From Alcaligenaceae bacterium (GTDB lineage: Bacteria > Pseudomonadota > Gammaproteobacteria > Burkholderiales > Burkholderiaceae_B), in NCBI GenBank assembly GCA_013416455.1, contig JACCES010000003.1, positions 248,001 through 312,000 of the forward strand: a DNA stretch of 64,000 nt, written 5' to 3'. The notes under the pieces are model-generated. The model saw only the letters and a program-made list of their open reading frames with translations, ran no database searches and was not told the DNA's origin. Position numbers and translations under genes: made by a program. This document shows positions 54,493 to 63,066 of the stretch, one piece after another; the stretch's first letter is position 1, and the number at the start of each line of letters is the position of its first letter.

Positions 54493-55467
54493 TCAATTGA
54501 CCGTCGCACCCGAGGTCTTGACCACCTCGGCCCATTTGGCGATTTCGTTGTCCACGAAACCGGCGAACGCATCGGCGGCCATCCAGCGGGCATCGAAGCC
54601 CTGCGCGGCAAACCTTTCCTTGACCGACGGCAGCTCCAGCACCTCCTTCAGCGCGGCATTCAGCCTGGCCAGAACGGCATCGGGCGTCCCCTTGGGAGCC
54701 AGCAGCCCATTCCAGGCGGTCGCTTCATAGCCCTCGAAACCCGCCTCGGCCACTGTCGGCAGATCCGGCGTGGCGGGCGAACGGCGGGCACTGGTGACGG
54801 CCAGCGCCTTCAGCTTGCCATCCTGCACGAACGGCATGGACGACAGCATGGTGTTGAACATCAGGTCGACCTGGCCGCCCATCAGGTCGGTCATGGCCGG
54901 CGCGCTGCCCTTGTAGGGCACGTGCACCAGATCCACCTTCGCCATGGAAGCGAAGAGCTCGGCCGCCAAGTGGGTGGACTGGCCATTTCCGGACGAGGCG
55001 AAGGTCAAGCCCTGCTTCGATGTCCCTGCCAGCTCGACCAGAGCCTGCACGCTGCCCACCCCCAGGTCGGGGCGCGTAACGAGCATCAGCGGGCCTTCAG
55101 TGAGCAACGATACCGGCTCGAAGCTGTTGCGGGTGTCATAGGACAGATCCTTGAACAAAGACATATTGATGGCGTGGGCCGTGGTGGCGACCAGCAGAGT
55201 GTGGCCATTGGGGACCGCCCGGGCCACCAGGTCGGCGCCGATGTTGCCCCCCGCGCCGGCGCGGTTGTCGACGACGACCGTCTGGCCAAGACGGCTGCCC
55301 AGTTCCTCGGCGACGACGCGGGCCACGATGTCGGTCGGCCCGCCCGGCGGATACGGCACCACCAGATTGACCGGCTGGGTGGGCCATTCGGCCGCGGCCG
55401 CGATACCTCCCCCCGTTGCCAGAGCGAGGACGGCCAGAGTTTTTCCGAAGGTTTTCAGTCTGAACAT
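54493..55467 (-). CDS. Bug/TctC-family solute-binding protein
   Basis: 324 residues. The signal peptide (MFRLKTFGKTLAVLALATGG...AAAA, cleavage near 26) is followed by the Bug hallmark PVNLVVPYPPGGPTDIVAR and NRAGAGGNIGADLVAR. Ligand-loop region: ATTAHAINMSLFKDLSYD. Bug proteins bind carboxylates, amides or amino acids in the periplasm. No TctA/TctB membrane genes are adjacent, so it is an orphan receptor. ATG at 55467. Confidence 0.93.
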   Translation of the reverse strand: MFRLKTFGKTLAVLALATGGGIAAAAEWPTQPVNLVVPYPPGGPTDIVARVVAEELGSRLGQTVVVDNRAGAGGNIGADLVARAVPNGHTLLVATTAHAINMSLFKDLSYDTRNSFEPVSLLTEGPLMLVTRPDLGVGSVQALVELAGTSKQGLTFASSGNGQSTHLAAELFASMAKVDLVHVPYKGSAPAMTDLMGGQVDLMFNTMLSSMPFVQDGKLKALAVTSARRSPATPDLPTVAEAGFEGYEATAWNGLLAPKGTPDAVLARLNAALKEVLELPSVKERFAAQGFDARWMAADAFAGFVDNEIAKWAEVVKTSGATVN

Positions 55468-55534
55468 GATTTGTCTCCTGTTATGTAGCAAAGGGCTCCG
55501 GCCCTCGGGACGGAGCTCGAATTCATGCCCGCAT

Positions 55535-55984
55535 TCAGTCGGCCGCCGGGGTAGGCGACCCATCCGGTGGATGGCGACGGAACGCGAGCACCTGCCGACC
55601 CGCCAGCGTGGCGACGGATGCGGAAACGGGATCGCCGATGGCGATGTCGCCGGACGCATGCCCCATCAGCACCGGGCCCTCGTCAAGGCGCACGAGCACC
55701 AAGGTGTAAGGCACATGCGCCCGCCAGAAGGCGTCGGGCGCGCGCCAGACTTCGCTGCGCGCGCGGACCGTGCCGTGGCCCCGGGCCGCCACGGCATCGA
55801 ACATCTGGCCGCCGCAGCGGACGCAGGCGGCGGGAGACAACGATGCATGATGGCCGCAAGCCGAGCAGCGGCTGAGCATGATGGGCGGAAGCGCCGCTTG
55901 CGCGGCGGGGCCCCGCGCAGGCTCGCCCGCGGTCAGCGGCCGGCCGGCCGGTGGATCCGAAAGTTTGCCGGGTATCGTGGTCAT
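55535..55984 (-). CDS. DUF35 zinc-ribbon/OB-fold protein
   Basis: 149 residues. Zinc-ribbon cysteines are CSAC (40, 43) and CVRC (54, 57). An OB-fold with VPYTLVLVRLDEGPVLMG follows. DUF35 partners thiolase-like enzymes and acyl-CoA transfer. It overlaps the thiolase gene by ATGA, so the two products probably form a complex. The N-terminal 30 residues are Pro/Ala-rich and likely disordered. Confidence 0.88.
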   Translation of the reverse strand: MTTIPGKLSDPPAGRPLTAGEPARGPAAQAALPPIMLSRCSACGHHASLSPAACVRCGGQMFDAVAARGHGTVRARSEVWRAPDAFWRAHVPYTLVLVRLDEGPVLMGHASGDIAIGDPVSASVATLAGRQVLAFRRHPPDGSPTPAAD

Positions 55985-57129
55985 GCGGTTTCCCCTGATT
56001 TCAGCACCAGGCTGACATGAGACGAAAGCACACCGCCGTCAGCATGAACCAGGGCGCAGCGCCTGCGCCCCGCCTGGCGGTCTCCCGCCCGGCCGGCAAG
56101 CTGTCTCCAGGCCTCGGCGAAGTGGGCCATGCCCCCCGCCACCCCCGAATGGCCGAAGGACAGCAAGCCCCCGTGGGTATTCAGCGGCACCGCGCCATTC
56201 AGGCCGAAGGCGCCGGTACGCAGCAGGCGGGCGGCCTGCCCCCTTGGGGCAAAGCCAAGCTCTTCAAGCAGCATGACCAGGGTGATGGTGAAAGAGTCGT
56301 AGACGCCCAGATAATCGAAATCGCTGATCTGCGCCCCCGCTTCCCGCAGCGCCGGGCCGAAGGCCCGCGCCGCGCCGGTGGCCAGCACGTTGTCCAGTGC
56401 GGACAGGTGCTGATGCTGGTGCGCCTGGCCGCCCCCCGCGATGCGCACCGGGCCTTCGTCGGCGCTGACCAGCACGGCGACGGCCCCATCCGAGATCGGA
56501 CAGCAGTCCAGCAGATGCAGGGGCGTCGCCACCGGTCGGGAGGCGAGCACATCCTCCAGCGAGATGGCGTCCGTGAGATGAGCGTCGGGATGGCGCGATG
56601 CATGGCTGCGCATCAGCACGGAAAACTCGGCCAGGTCTTCGCGGCGCAGGCCGGTGCGATGCATGTATTCGGAAGCCAGCAGGGCGTAGTAGGCGGGGAT
56701 GGAAGCGCCGTTGGGCAGCTCGGTGGCCGCATCGCCCACCTGCGCCAGCGTCTGGATCGAGGTGTCGACCGCCTGCCCCGTCAGCCGGTTCTCGCCCGCC
56801 ACGACCAGCACGTGCCGGCAGGAACCGGACCGCACCAGCATGCGCGCCAGCATGATCATGCCCGCACCGGTCGCACCGCCCATCTGCATGCCATGGGCAT
56901 AGCCGGGATTCAGGCCCAGCTTCTCAGCCATGTAGGTCGCCAGCATCAAGTGGGGGAAAGTCGTGGCATAGCCGCAAAGCAAGCCGTCTACGGTATCGTG
57001 CGCCACCCCGCTGGCGCGCAATGCCTCGGTCGCGGCGGCGGACATCAGGTCGACCGCCGAACGCCCGGGCTGCCTGCCGAAGGGCGTATTGGCGACGGAA
57101 AGGACATAGGCATGAGGCGCCGCCTTCAT
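55981..57129 (-). CDS. thiolase-family protein (SCP-x-like)
   Basis: 382 residues. Conserved stretches are GLLCGYATTFPHL, NPGYAHGMQMGGATGAGMIMLAR and the C-terminal NTHGGLLSFGHSGVAGGM, which resembles the His motif of thiolases. The usual nucleophilic Cys of classic degradative thiolases is not obvious (a Met-Gly-Gly appears in the region), a feature of SCP-x-type family members paired with DUF35. It may transfer an acyl group in the same pathway as the nearby acyl-CoA genes. Confidence 0.82.
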   Translation of the reverse strand: MKAAPHAYVLSVANTPFGRQPGRSAVDLMSAAATEALRASGVAHDTVDGLLCGYATTFPHLMLATYMAEKLGLNPGYAHGMQMGGATGAGMIMLARMLVRSGSCRHVLVVAGENRLTGQAVDTSIQTLAQVGDAATELPNGASIPAYYALLASEYMHRTGLRREDLAEFSVLMRSHASRHPDAHLTDAISLEDVLASRPVATPLHLLDCCPISDGAVAVLVSADEGPVRIAGGGQAHQHQHLSALDNVLATGAARAFGPALREAGAQISDFDYLGVYDSFTITLVMLLEELGFAPRGQAARLLRTGAFGLNGAVPLNTHGGLLSFGHSGVAGGMAHFAEAWRQLAGRAGDRQAGRRRCALVHADGGVLSSHVSLVLKSGETA

Positions 57130-57920
57130 ACCGCCACCTTCTGCGCGGCGGCCCCGTGCCCCTCGGGCATCCAGGCTTGTTCCATCAAGGCGGCCTCGGC
57201 CTTCAGCGCCCTCGCCAGTTCCTCTTCGCGACCGGTGATCCTTTCAGTGAGCGCGGCTATGCTGAGGGCGCCGATGGGCTGCCCGCCCGGGCTGTGGAAG
57301 GGCACGCCGATGCCCCCCATTTTCTCGATCACGACATCCACCAGCAGCGTGTAGCCGCGCTCACGCGCCCTGGCGAGGGATTGGTCCAGATAATGCGGTG
57401 GGTAGGCGGGGTAGCGCCGCTCCATGGCCTGGCGCACCATGGGCATGACCGCCTGGATCACCGGATCCGGCAGACCGATCATGAGCGCAAGGCTGCCCGC
57501 GCCCACTCCCAGGGGACGGCGGCTACCCGCCGCCAGGTAGTTCGCCGTGATGGGATAGTCGCCCAAGCAGATGTCCAGGCACACGGATTCCCAGCCGGCG
57601 GGCCCCGAAAGAATGGCCGTGTCGCCGAAGCGCCGGGCCAGCCGGATCAACGAAGGCCGCGCCAGCGCCCGCAAATCCATCCCCGCCACCATGGCGTGAT
57701 GCATGGCATACACCTGCGAACCCAGCTCGAATGCCTTGCTCTGCGGATCTCGCTCTACGAAACCTTCGATCTCGAGATCGCGCAACAAGCGCAGGCAGGT
57801 GGATGCGTCCAGGCCGGTGCGGTCGGCGATGTCAGTGAGGCGGCTGACTTTCGGATCGCTCAGATTCGCCAGAATACGGCATATTTTCCGCGCTGCAGAG
57901 AGATTTTCTGTACTTGACAT
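57126..57920 (-). CDS. IclR-family transcriptional regulator
   Basis: 264 residues. HTH at about 15-60 (ICRILANLSD, LTDIADRTGLDASTCLRLL), then the IclR ligand domain with FHSPGGQPIGALSIA near the end. ATG at 57920; CGTTTCG repeats lie just upstream. It is cotranscribed with thiolase (ATGA overlap), which is unusual because most regulators of this family are divergent from their targets. It probably controls this operon. Confidence 0.9.
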   Translation of the reverse strand: MSSTENLSAARKICRILANLSDPKVSRLTDIADRTGLDASTCLRLLRDLEIEGFVERDPQSKAFELGSQVYAMHHAMVAGMDLRALARPSLIRLARRFGDTAILSGPAGWESVCLDICLGDYPITANYLAAGSRRPLGVGAGSLALMIGLPDPVIQAVMPMVRQAMERRYPAYPPHYLDQSLARARERGYTLLVDVVIEKMGGIGVPFHSPGGQPIGALSIAALTERITGREEELARALKAEAALMEQAWMPEGHGAAAQKVAV

Positions 57921-58232
57921 ACGTTTCGTCCGATCGTTTCGGGAACGTCGTCATCGTCCAGTCCAGGGCTGGCGCCCGTAAAGTTGCAGCGCAACAAAAT
58001 TGCGTACAGCGAAATCTCGTTCCGGACGCCTACCCTTCGAACCTGCGGCCCAGTTCGGCCGAAACCTCGGCGGCACGGCCCGCCTGCCCCACGACGACCG
58101 GGCGCGACACCCCCGCCAGCCAGGCATCCAGTCTCCGCTGCTGATGGCAGGTACGGTCATGTTAGGCTGGTGAAGACAAGACACTAGGGCGGGCAAGACT
58201 CTGCCCGCCGCATACCAATCACCTATCCGGGT
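57921..58232. other. intergenic region upstream of IclR gene
   Basis: 312 bases with no convincing gene. Just upstream of the IclR ATG, CGTTTCG occurs at 57922-57928 and 57935-57941 (13-bp period), flanked by ACGTT (57921) and AACGT (57944). A terminator-like hairpin is at 58188-58209. Nothing else was seen. Confidence 0.5.
58188..58209 (-). terminator. terminator-like hairpin after the second Bug gene
   Basis: GGCGGGCA pairs perfectly with TGCCCGCC (8 bp) across 6 nt, 23 nt past the stop of the Bug gene at 58233. The downstream T-run is weak. Confidence 0.5.
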
Positions 58233-59207
58233 TCAGTTGGCGGAGACTCCCGCAACGTCCACGACCTTTTGCCATTTGACCATTTCCGTTTCCATCATCC
58301 TGGTCAATTCCTCGGGCGAACCCCCCTGGATTAATAGCCCCATGTTTGTTAGGGTCTCGATTGTTTTTTCGTCTTTCAATGCGGCATTCAATGCCTTATT
58401 GTATTTATTAATGATTTCCCGAGACGTCCCCGCACGTACAAAGAAAGCGTACCACGAGGTGATTTCATAACCCGGCAACCCCGACTCGTCGACGGTGGGA
58501 AAATCCGGCATATCCGGCAACCTTTCTGTTGTCGTCACCGCCAGCATACGCAGCCTGCCAGCATCTACAAAAGGCTTTGCCTCGGATGCCACCGCCACCA
58601 TGAATGTCGTTTCACCGCTCGACAGACCCAGCAAGGCGGGACTTCCACCGTTATAAGGCACATGGACGGCCTCCACGCCCGCCATCGACTTATAAAGCTC
58701 GGCGCCAAGATGCGGCGAGCTTCCGTTACCCGCGGAGGCGTAGTTGGCATTGCCACCGTCTTTCTTCAGATAATCGGTAAGTTCCTGTAGCGTATGGAAC
58801 GGTGACGAAGCCGGCACCACCACGGCCAGCGGCAGGCTCACCGACCATATTACGGGCGCAAAATCCTTGAGTGGGTCATAATCGACCCTTGATTTATAGA
58901 GAATCGGATAAATCGCCATGGAACCAATGGTGCCGACCAGCAGCTGCCGGCCATCGGCGTCGGCACGTTTGGTGGCGGACGCCGCAAGCGAACCACCCGC
59001 GCCAGGCTGATTGACAACGATAATCTGCTCATCGATTTCCTTTGCCATGCCTTCCCGCAGGAGACGCGCCATGGCGTCTGTGGATCCGCCCGGGGCAAAC
59101 GGAACGACGATATTGATCGTTCTATCAGCTCGCGTCTGGGCAAACAGTGTCGCACAGCTCAAACTTGCCACTATTGCAACTGCCGATAAGAAAACTCTTC
59201 TCCTCAT
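58233..59207 (-). CDS. Bug/TctC-family solute-binding protein
   Basis: 324 residues. Signal peptide MRRRVFLSAVAIVASLSCATLFAQ (recognised in parts) precedes TINIVVPFAPGGSTDAMAR and NQPGAGGSLAASATKR. ATG at 59207 has AAAGGAG before it. It is downstream of the hydantoinase B and A genes on the same strand, so it may bind their cyclic amide substrate. It differs clearly from the first Bug protein and is not a recent copy. Confidence 0.93.
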   Translation of the reverse strand: MRRRVFLSAVAIVASLSCATLFAQTRADRTINIVVPFAPGGSTDAMARLLREGMAKEIDEQIIVVNQPGAGGSLAASATKRADADGRQLLVGTIGSMAIYPILYKSRVDYDPLKDFAPVIWSVSLPLAVVVPASSPFHTLQELTDYLKKDGGNANYASAGNGSSPHLGAELYKSMAGVEAVHVPYNGGSPALLGLSSGETTFMVAVASEAKPFVDAGRLRMLAVTTTERLPDMPDFPTVDESGLPGYEITSWYAFFVRAGTSREIINKYNKALNAALKDEKTIETLTNMGLLIQGGSPEELTRMMETEMVKWQKVVDVAGVSAN

Positions 59208-59265
59208 AATTGTCTCCTTTATTCTCTCACGGTAACTCCCGAACGGGACAGGGTTGATACGACTC

Positions 59266-60921
59266 TTATCTGGACTCTTCCAAGACATCTCGCCGCATAC
59301 TGTATCCATGCTGCAAGTCATATTTAATTAATGCAGGATCACGCTGATGAGCAGGGCCATAACCTCCGCCACCGGGCGAACACATGGTCAGCTCATCACC
59401 CGGATTGAGCACGTGGCGCTGCCGGGCATCAACCTGGACACCGTTGATCAATACACGCCCCGGAGCGCCAGCCTCTCCTCCTCCCAGGCCGGGCGCGGGC
59501 ACACGAGTCCGTTCACTGAGGAAGACAATGGAAAGCGGCTGGTCATGGCGACTAACAATACAAACCTCTTCGCCCAGACCGCCGCGCCACTGCCCCTTGC
59601 CGCCGGTGTCCGCTCTGAGCCGCTTGTAGCGGAAGAATATTGGCAAATCACGCTCGGCCACCTCTACAGGCGTCGGAGAGATGTTGCTTGGCCAGGACAT
59701 CACGGATGCGCCGTCCTTTCCTTGAGTCGCGCCCATCCCGCCATTGAAAAACAAGACTGTCGCCATGGTCCGGCCATCGGACCATGTTCCACTGATATTG
59801 GCGCTCCATAGCGGCGACCCCGCTCCCGCCATTACCCGGCCAGGCAACACCTGATGCATGGCGCCGAATATCAAGACCGGAAGATAATGACCCGTCGAAG
59901 CTCGCCCGCCCACCGCGGCCGGCCGCACTGGATTAAGGAGCGACTGTTCCGGCGCGCGCACTTTGATCGGCCTCAGCATGCCGTCGCTATTGGGAATATC
60001 TGGCACCAGCAGGCATTTGATTGCATAGACCGTCATTGCCAACGTGTAGCCGAGTGGGCAGTTGATGGCACGAGCCTGCTGCAGAGAGGTACCGGAAAAA
60101 TCGCAAACGATTTCGTCGCCTTCAATGCTCACTGTGACGGCGAGATGCAACCGCTCTTCGAAACCATCCGTCTCCATCTCATAGCTGAAGCGGCCATCGG
60201 GCAATTGAGATATCGCCTTTCTCAATGCACTCTCTCCGCGCTGGAACAATGCCTCGGCCAGATCATCCACCTCTGTCAGCTCGTACTCTGCAAGAACTTC
60301 GCACAAGCGTCGCGAAACAAGCTCAACCGCCGTGACCTGAGACCAGATATCACCCGCCGTCTGTTCGGGCGTTCGCACATTCGCTCTGATGATGTCCAGG
60401 ATGGCTTCGTTCGGCTCCCCCTCTTCCAGAAAGCGAATCGGAGGAAGTTGCAGGCCTTCCTCGAACAGCTCAAGAGCGTTGACAGAGCGGAATCGTCCAC
60501 CGATATCCGGTACATGCCCGGCGGTTGCGGAAAACGCCACCACCTTTCCCTGATAGAAAATGGGCTTCACCAGACAGACGTCATTCAGGTGGCCGGTGCC
60601 AATCCAAGGGTCATTGGTAACGAAGACATCCCCCTGCCGCAGTTCCTCGGTCGGATACTTGGCGATAACCGCCTGAACCGTCCGCGGCAAGGTTCCGATA
60701 AATGCGGGAATACTGCCGGAGTTTTCGGTCAGACACCGGCCTTTGGAGTCAGTGACGACGACTGTGAAGTCATTGGCTTCGGTCGACAGTGTGGAGAATG
60801 ACGTCCTCACGATTAGCTTAGCCGCCTCATCAGCGACGGAGCGGACCCGCGCCCAGAATACTTCCAGAAAAATGGCGTCTTGTTGCCTGCTGATCGTTAT
60901 TTGTCGTTCCGCAGTTTCCAT
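59266..60921 (-). CDS. hyuB: hydantoinase B / oxoprolinase family subunit
   Basis: 551 residues. With HyuA it makes an ATP-dependent ring-opening enzyme for hydantoins or 5-oxoproline-like lactams, or, in related acetophenone/acetone carboxylases, a carboxylase. Conserved stretches: SFSTLSTEANDFTVVV, DVFVTNDPWIGTGHLND, CDFSGTSLQQARAINCPLGY (in parts) and a C-terminal GGGGYGPAHQRDP. It overlaps nothing but starts 5 nt from the hyuA stop, so both subunits are cotranslated. Confidence 0.92.
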   Translation of the reverse strand: METAERQITISRQQDAIFLEVFWARVRSVADEAAKLIVRTSFSTLSTEANDFTVVVTDSKGRCLTENSGSIPAFIGTLPRTVQAVIAKYPTEELRQGDVFVTNDPWIGTGHLNDVCLVKPIFYQGKVVAFSATAGHVPDIGGRFRSVNALELFEEGLQLPPIRFLEEGEPNEAILDIIRANVRTPEQTAGDIWSQVTAVELVSRRLCEVLAEYELTEVDDLAEALFQRGESALRKAISQLPDGRFSYEMETDGFEERLHLAVTVSIEGDEIVCDFSGTSLQQARAINCPLGYTLAMTVYAIKCLLVPDIPNSDGMLRPIKVRAPEQSLLNPVRPAAVGGRASTGHYLPVLIFGAMHQVLPGRVMAGAGSPLWSANISGTWSDGRTMATVLFFNGGMGATQGKDGASVMSWPSNISPTPVEVAERDLPIFFRYKRLRADTGGKGQWRGGLGEEVCIVSRHDQPLSIVFLSERTRVPAPGLGGGEAGAPGRVLINGVQVDARQRHVLNPGDELTMCSPGGGGYGPAHQRDPALIKYDLQHGYSMRRDVLEESR

Positions 60922-60926
60922 ATTGC

Positions 60927-63029
60927 TTAATCCTTGATCGTGATGGAAATATTCCCGCTTGAAAGCTGCTCGAGGGTTCCTTTGGGGCCGATCACCAATG
61001 TCGAGCTGGCATCTTCCACCAGCACCGGCCCGTTCACAGAGAAGCCAGGAACGAGATCGGCACGCTCATAAACCGGAGTGCGTATAAAGTCGTCGTGCTC
61101 TTTGAAGTACACGTCACGCCAACTCCTGGGTTCCACGGCCACCCCTGAGGACAGCGGCGCGGGCGTGAACGCCGTTCGGGGAGGCGCTTCGGCAGCCACT
61201 CGAAGATTGACGAGCTCAATCGATACGTTCGGGGGCGTCCGGCCGAACTTTTGTTCGTATGCGTGTTTAAACGCACCGATAAGCCCTTCACGTATCTGCT
61301 CTTCGGACGGCCCTCCGGCCACAGTGTGATAGGGCCCCGGCGGCAAACCAACGGAAAGGTTGAATGCCTGCCCGACAAAGCGCCCGTCGGCATGCCGTGT
61401 CATTTCTATGGGCCCGAATCGATCATCCAACAGCTCAAGCGGCGTCCGTGCGTCGGCTTCCAGAGACGCAAACTCCCGCTCAATTTCCGCGAGCAGCCCT
61501 TTATGGGGGGAAAAATTGACTGTCCGTGAGCGATCCACGCGGGCGGGGGCGATCAGCAGGCCATAGGCGGACGCCACCCCCGCCGCGGGCGGGCAGATAA
61601 TCGAACGAACACCAATCTTCTGAGCGACATAGTAGGCATGCAACGGGCCGCCCCCACCCGTGCAGAGCAGCACAAAGTCTTCGGCATCACGCCCGCATTC
61701 CGCCAAATGCACGCGTGCGGCACCGGCCATGTTTTCAGCCACAATGTCATGAATGCCCCAAGCCACGTCGATCACGTTGCGATCCAGCTGGCCGGCGATT
61801 CCATTCACGGAATCATGGGCTTTGCTCTTATCGATTTTGAAAGTCCCACCCGCGAAATACTCCGCATTGAGATAGCCCAGCAGGAGGTTGGCATCGGTGA
61901 CCGTCGGGTCCTCGCCTCCTCGCGCATAGCAGGCGGGCCCCGGCTCCGAGCCCGCGCTGGCTGGCCCCACCTTCAACAGCTGCAACTCATCCTGGTAGGC
62001 AATACTGCCCCCTCCCGCGCCGATCTCTATAAGATGTACCGTGGTGATGTCTATGGGCAAACCGCTGCCCTCCGCAAAGCGTTTCCGGCGTGCGGCTTCA
62101 AAACTGTGGGCAATGGAAGGAACGCCATCTTCCACCAGCGTGAGCTTGGCCGTTGTCCCGCCCATATCGAAAGCAAGCAAATTGGGCGCCGAATCGCAGG
62201 CGCCATAGTGGGCCGCCGCAATCGCCCCTCCCGCAGGCCCCGACTCCAGGAGTTCGATGGGATTCTGGCGCGCTTCCTGAAGATGCCCCAGCCCGCCATT
62301 GGACAGCATCATCAATACGCCGCCATCCAGCCCCAACGCCACCAGCCGCCGCTCAAGCGCCACCAGATATTTGTCGGCAAGCGGTTTGATATAAGCATTA
62401 GCCACCGTGGTGGAGCAGCGTTCGAACTCGCGTATCACAGGAGCAACATCCGAGGACAGCGTCAGGCTGAGATCAGGAAACACTTCCTGAATCCATTCCC
62501 CGACCTGGCGTTCGTGCTGCGGTGATGCGTAGGCATGCAGGAGGCATACTGCAATGGAAGCCGCCCCCGCATTCACCAGACTGCGCACCACCTCAACGAC
62601 CTCTTCACGATCCAGCGGCTCCAGCTCATTGCCGCGCGCATCGAGACGCCCAGAAATTCCCCCCCGCATATCGCGAGGTACAAGAGCGGGCGGACGGTCT
62701 ATCGTAAGATCGTAAAGATCATACTTGCGCTCATTGCCGATCTCGATTGCGTCCATAAACCCATGATTTGCAAGCAAACCTGTTCTGGCGCCCGTATGAC
62801 CGATCAAGGCATTCGTGAACAAAGTGGTGGCATGAACCACACGCGTGACATCAGCGGCTTGAATGTCGCATACCGACATCAACTGCTGCACACCTTCGGC
62901 CACCGCCTGCGATGGATCCGCATAAGTTGTCAGGATCTTGAGGCTGTGCAAACGCCCCGCTGAGTAATCGAGGGCCACCAGGTCAGTAAATGTACCCCCT
63001 ATATCTATACCAATAGACCATTCAGCCAA
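60927..63029 (-). CDS. hyuA: hydantoinase A / oxoprolinase family subunit
   Basis: 700 residues with an actin/ASKHA ATPase fold: GIDIGGTFTDLVALD at 7-21, AFDMGGTTAKLTLVEDGVP for the second phosphate motif, and GAGGGSIAYQDEL. Together with HyuB it couples ATP to ring opening. The start is TTG at 63029, with GGAG 7 nt before it; the frame is closed immediately upstream and no in-frame ATG exists. A six-codon ATG frame overlaps the TTG start and ends just inside it, which could affect initiation. Confidence 0.92.
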   Translation of the reverse strand: MAEWSIGIDIGGTFTDLVALDYSAGRLHSLKILTTYADPSQAVAEGVQQLMSVCDIQAADVTRVVHATTLFTNALIGHTGARTGLLANHGFMDAIEIGNERKYDLYDLTIDRPPALVPRDMRGGISGRLDARGNELEPLDREEVVEVVRSLVNAGAASIAVCLLHAYASPQHERQVGEWIQEVFPDLSLTLSSDVAPVIREFERCSTTVANAYIKPLADKYLVALERRLVALGLDGGVLMMLSNGGLGHLQEARQNPIELLESGPAGGAIAAAHYGACDSAPNLLAFDMGGTTAKLTLVEDGVPSIAHSFEAARRKRFAEGSGLPIDITTVHLIEIGAGGGSIAYQDELQLLKVGPASAGSEPGPACYARGGEDPTVTDANLLLGYLNAEYFAGGTFKIDKSKAHDSVNGIAGQLDRNVIDVAWGIHDIVAENMAGAARVHLAECGRDAEDFVLLCTGGGGPLHAYYVAQKIGVRSIICPPAAGVASAYGLLIAPARVDRSRTVNFSPHKGLLAEIEREFASLEADARTPLELLDDRFGPIEMTRHADGRFVGQAFNLSVGLPPGPYHTVAGGPSEEQIREGLIGAFKHAYEQKFGRTPPNVSIELVNLRVAAEAPPRTAFTPAPLSSGVAVEPRSWRDVYFKEHDDFIRTPVYERADLVPGFSVNGPVLVEDASSTLVIGPKGTLEQLSSGNISITIKD

Positions 63030-63066
63030 GGCTCTTCTCCATTAATCTGCCATTTTTTTTCATTCG

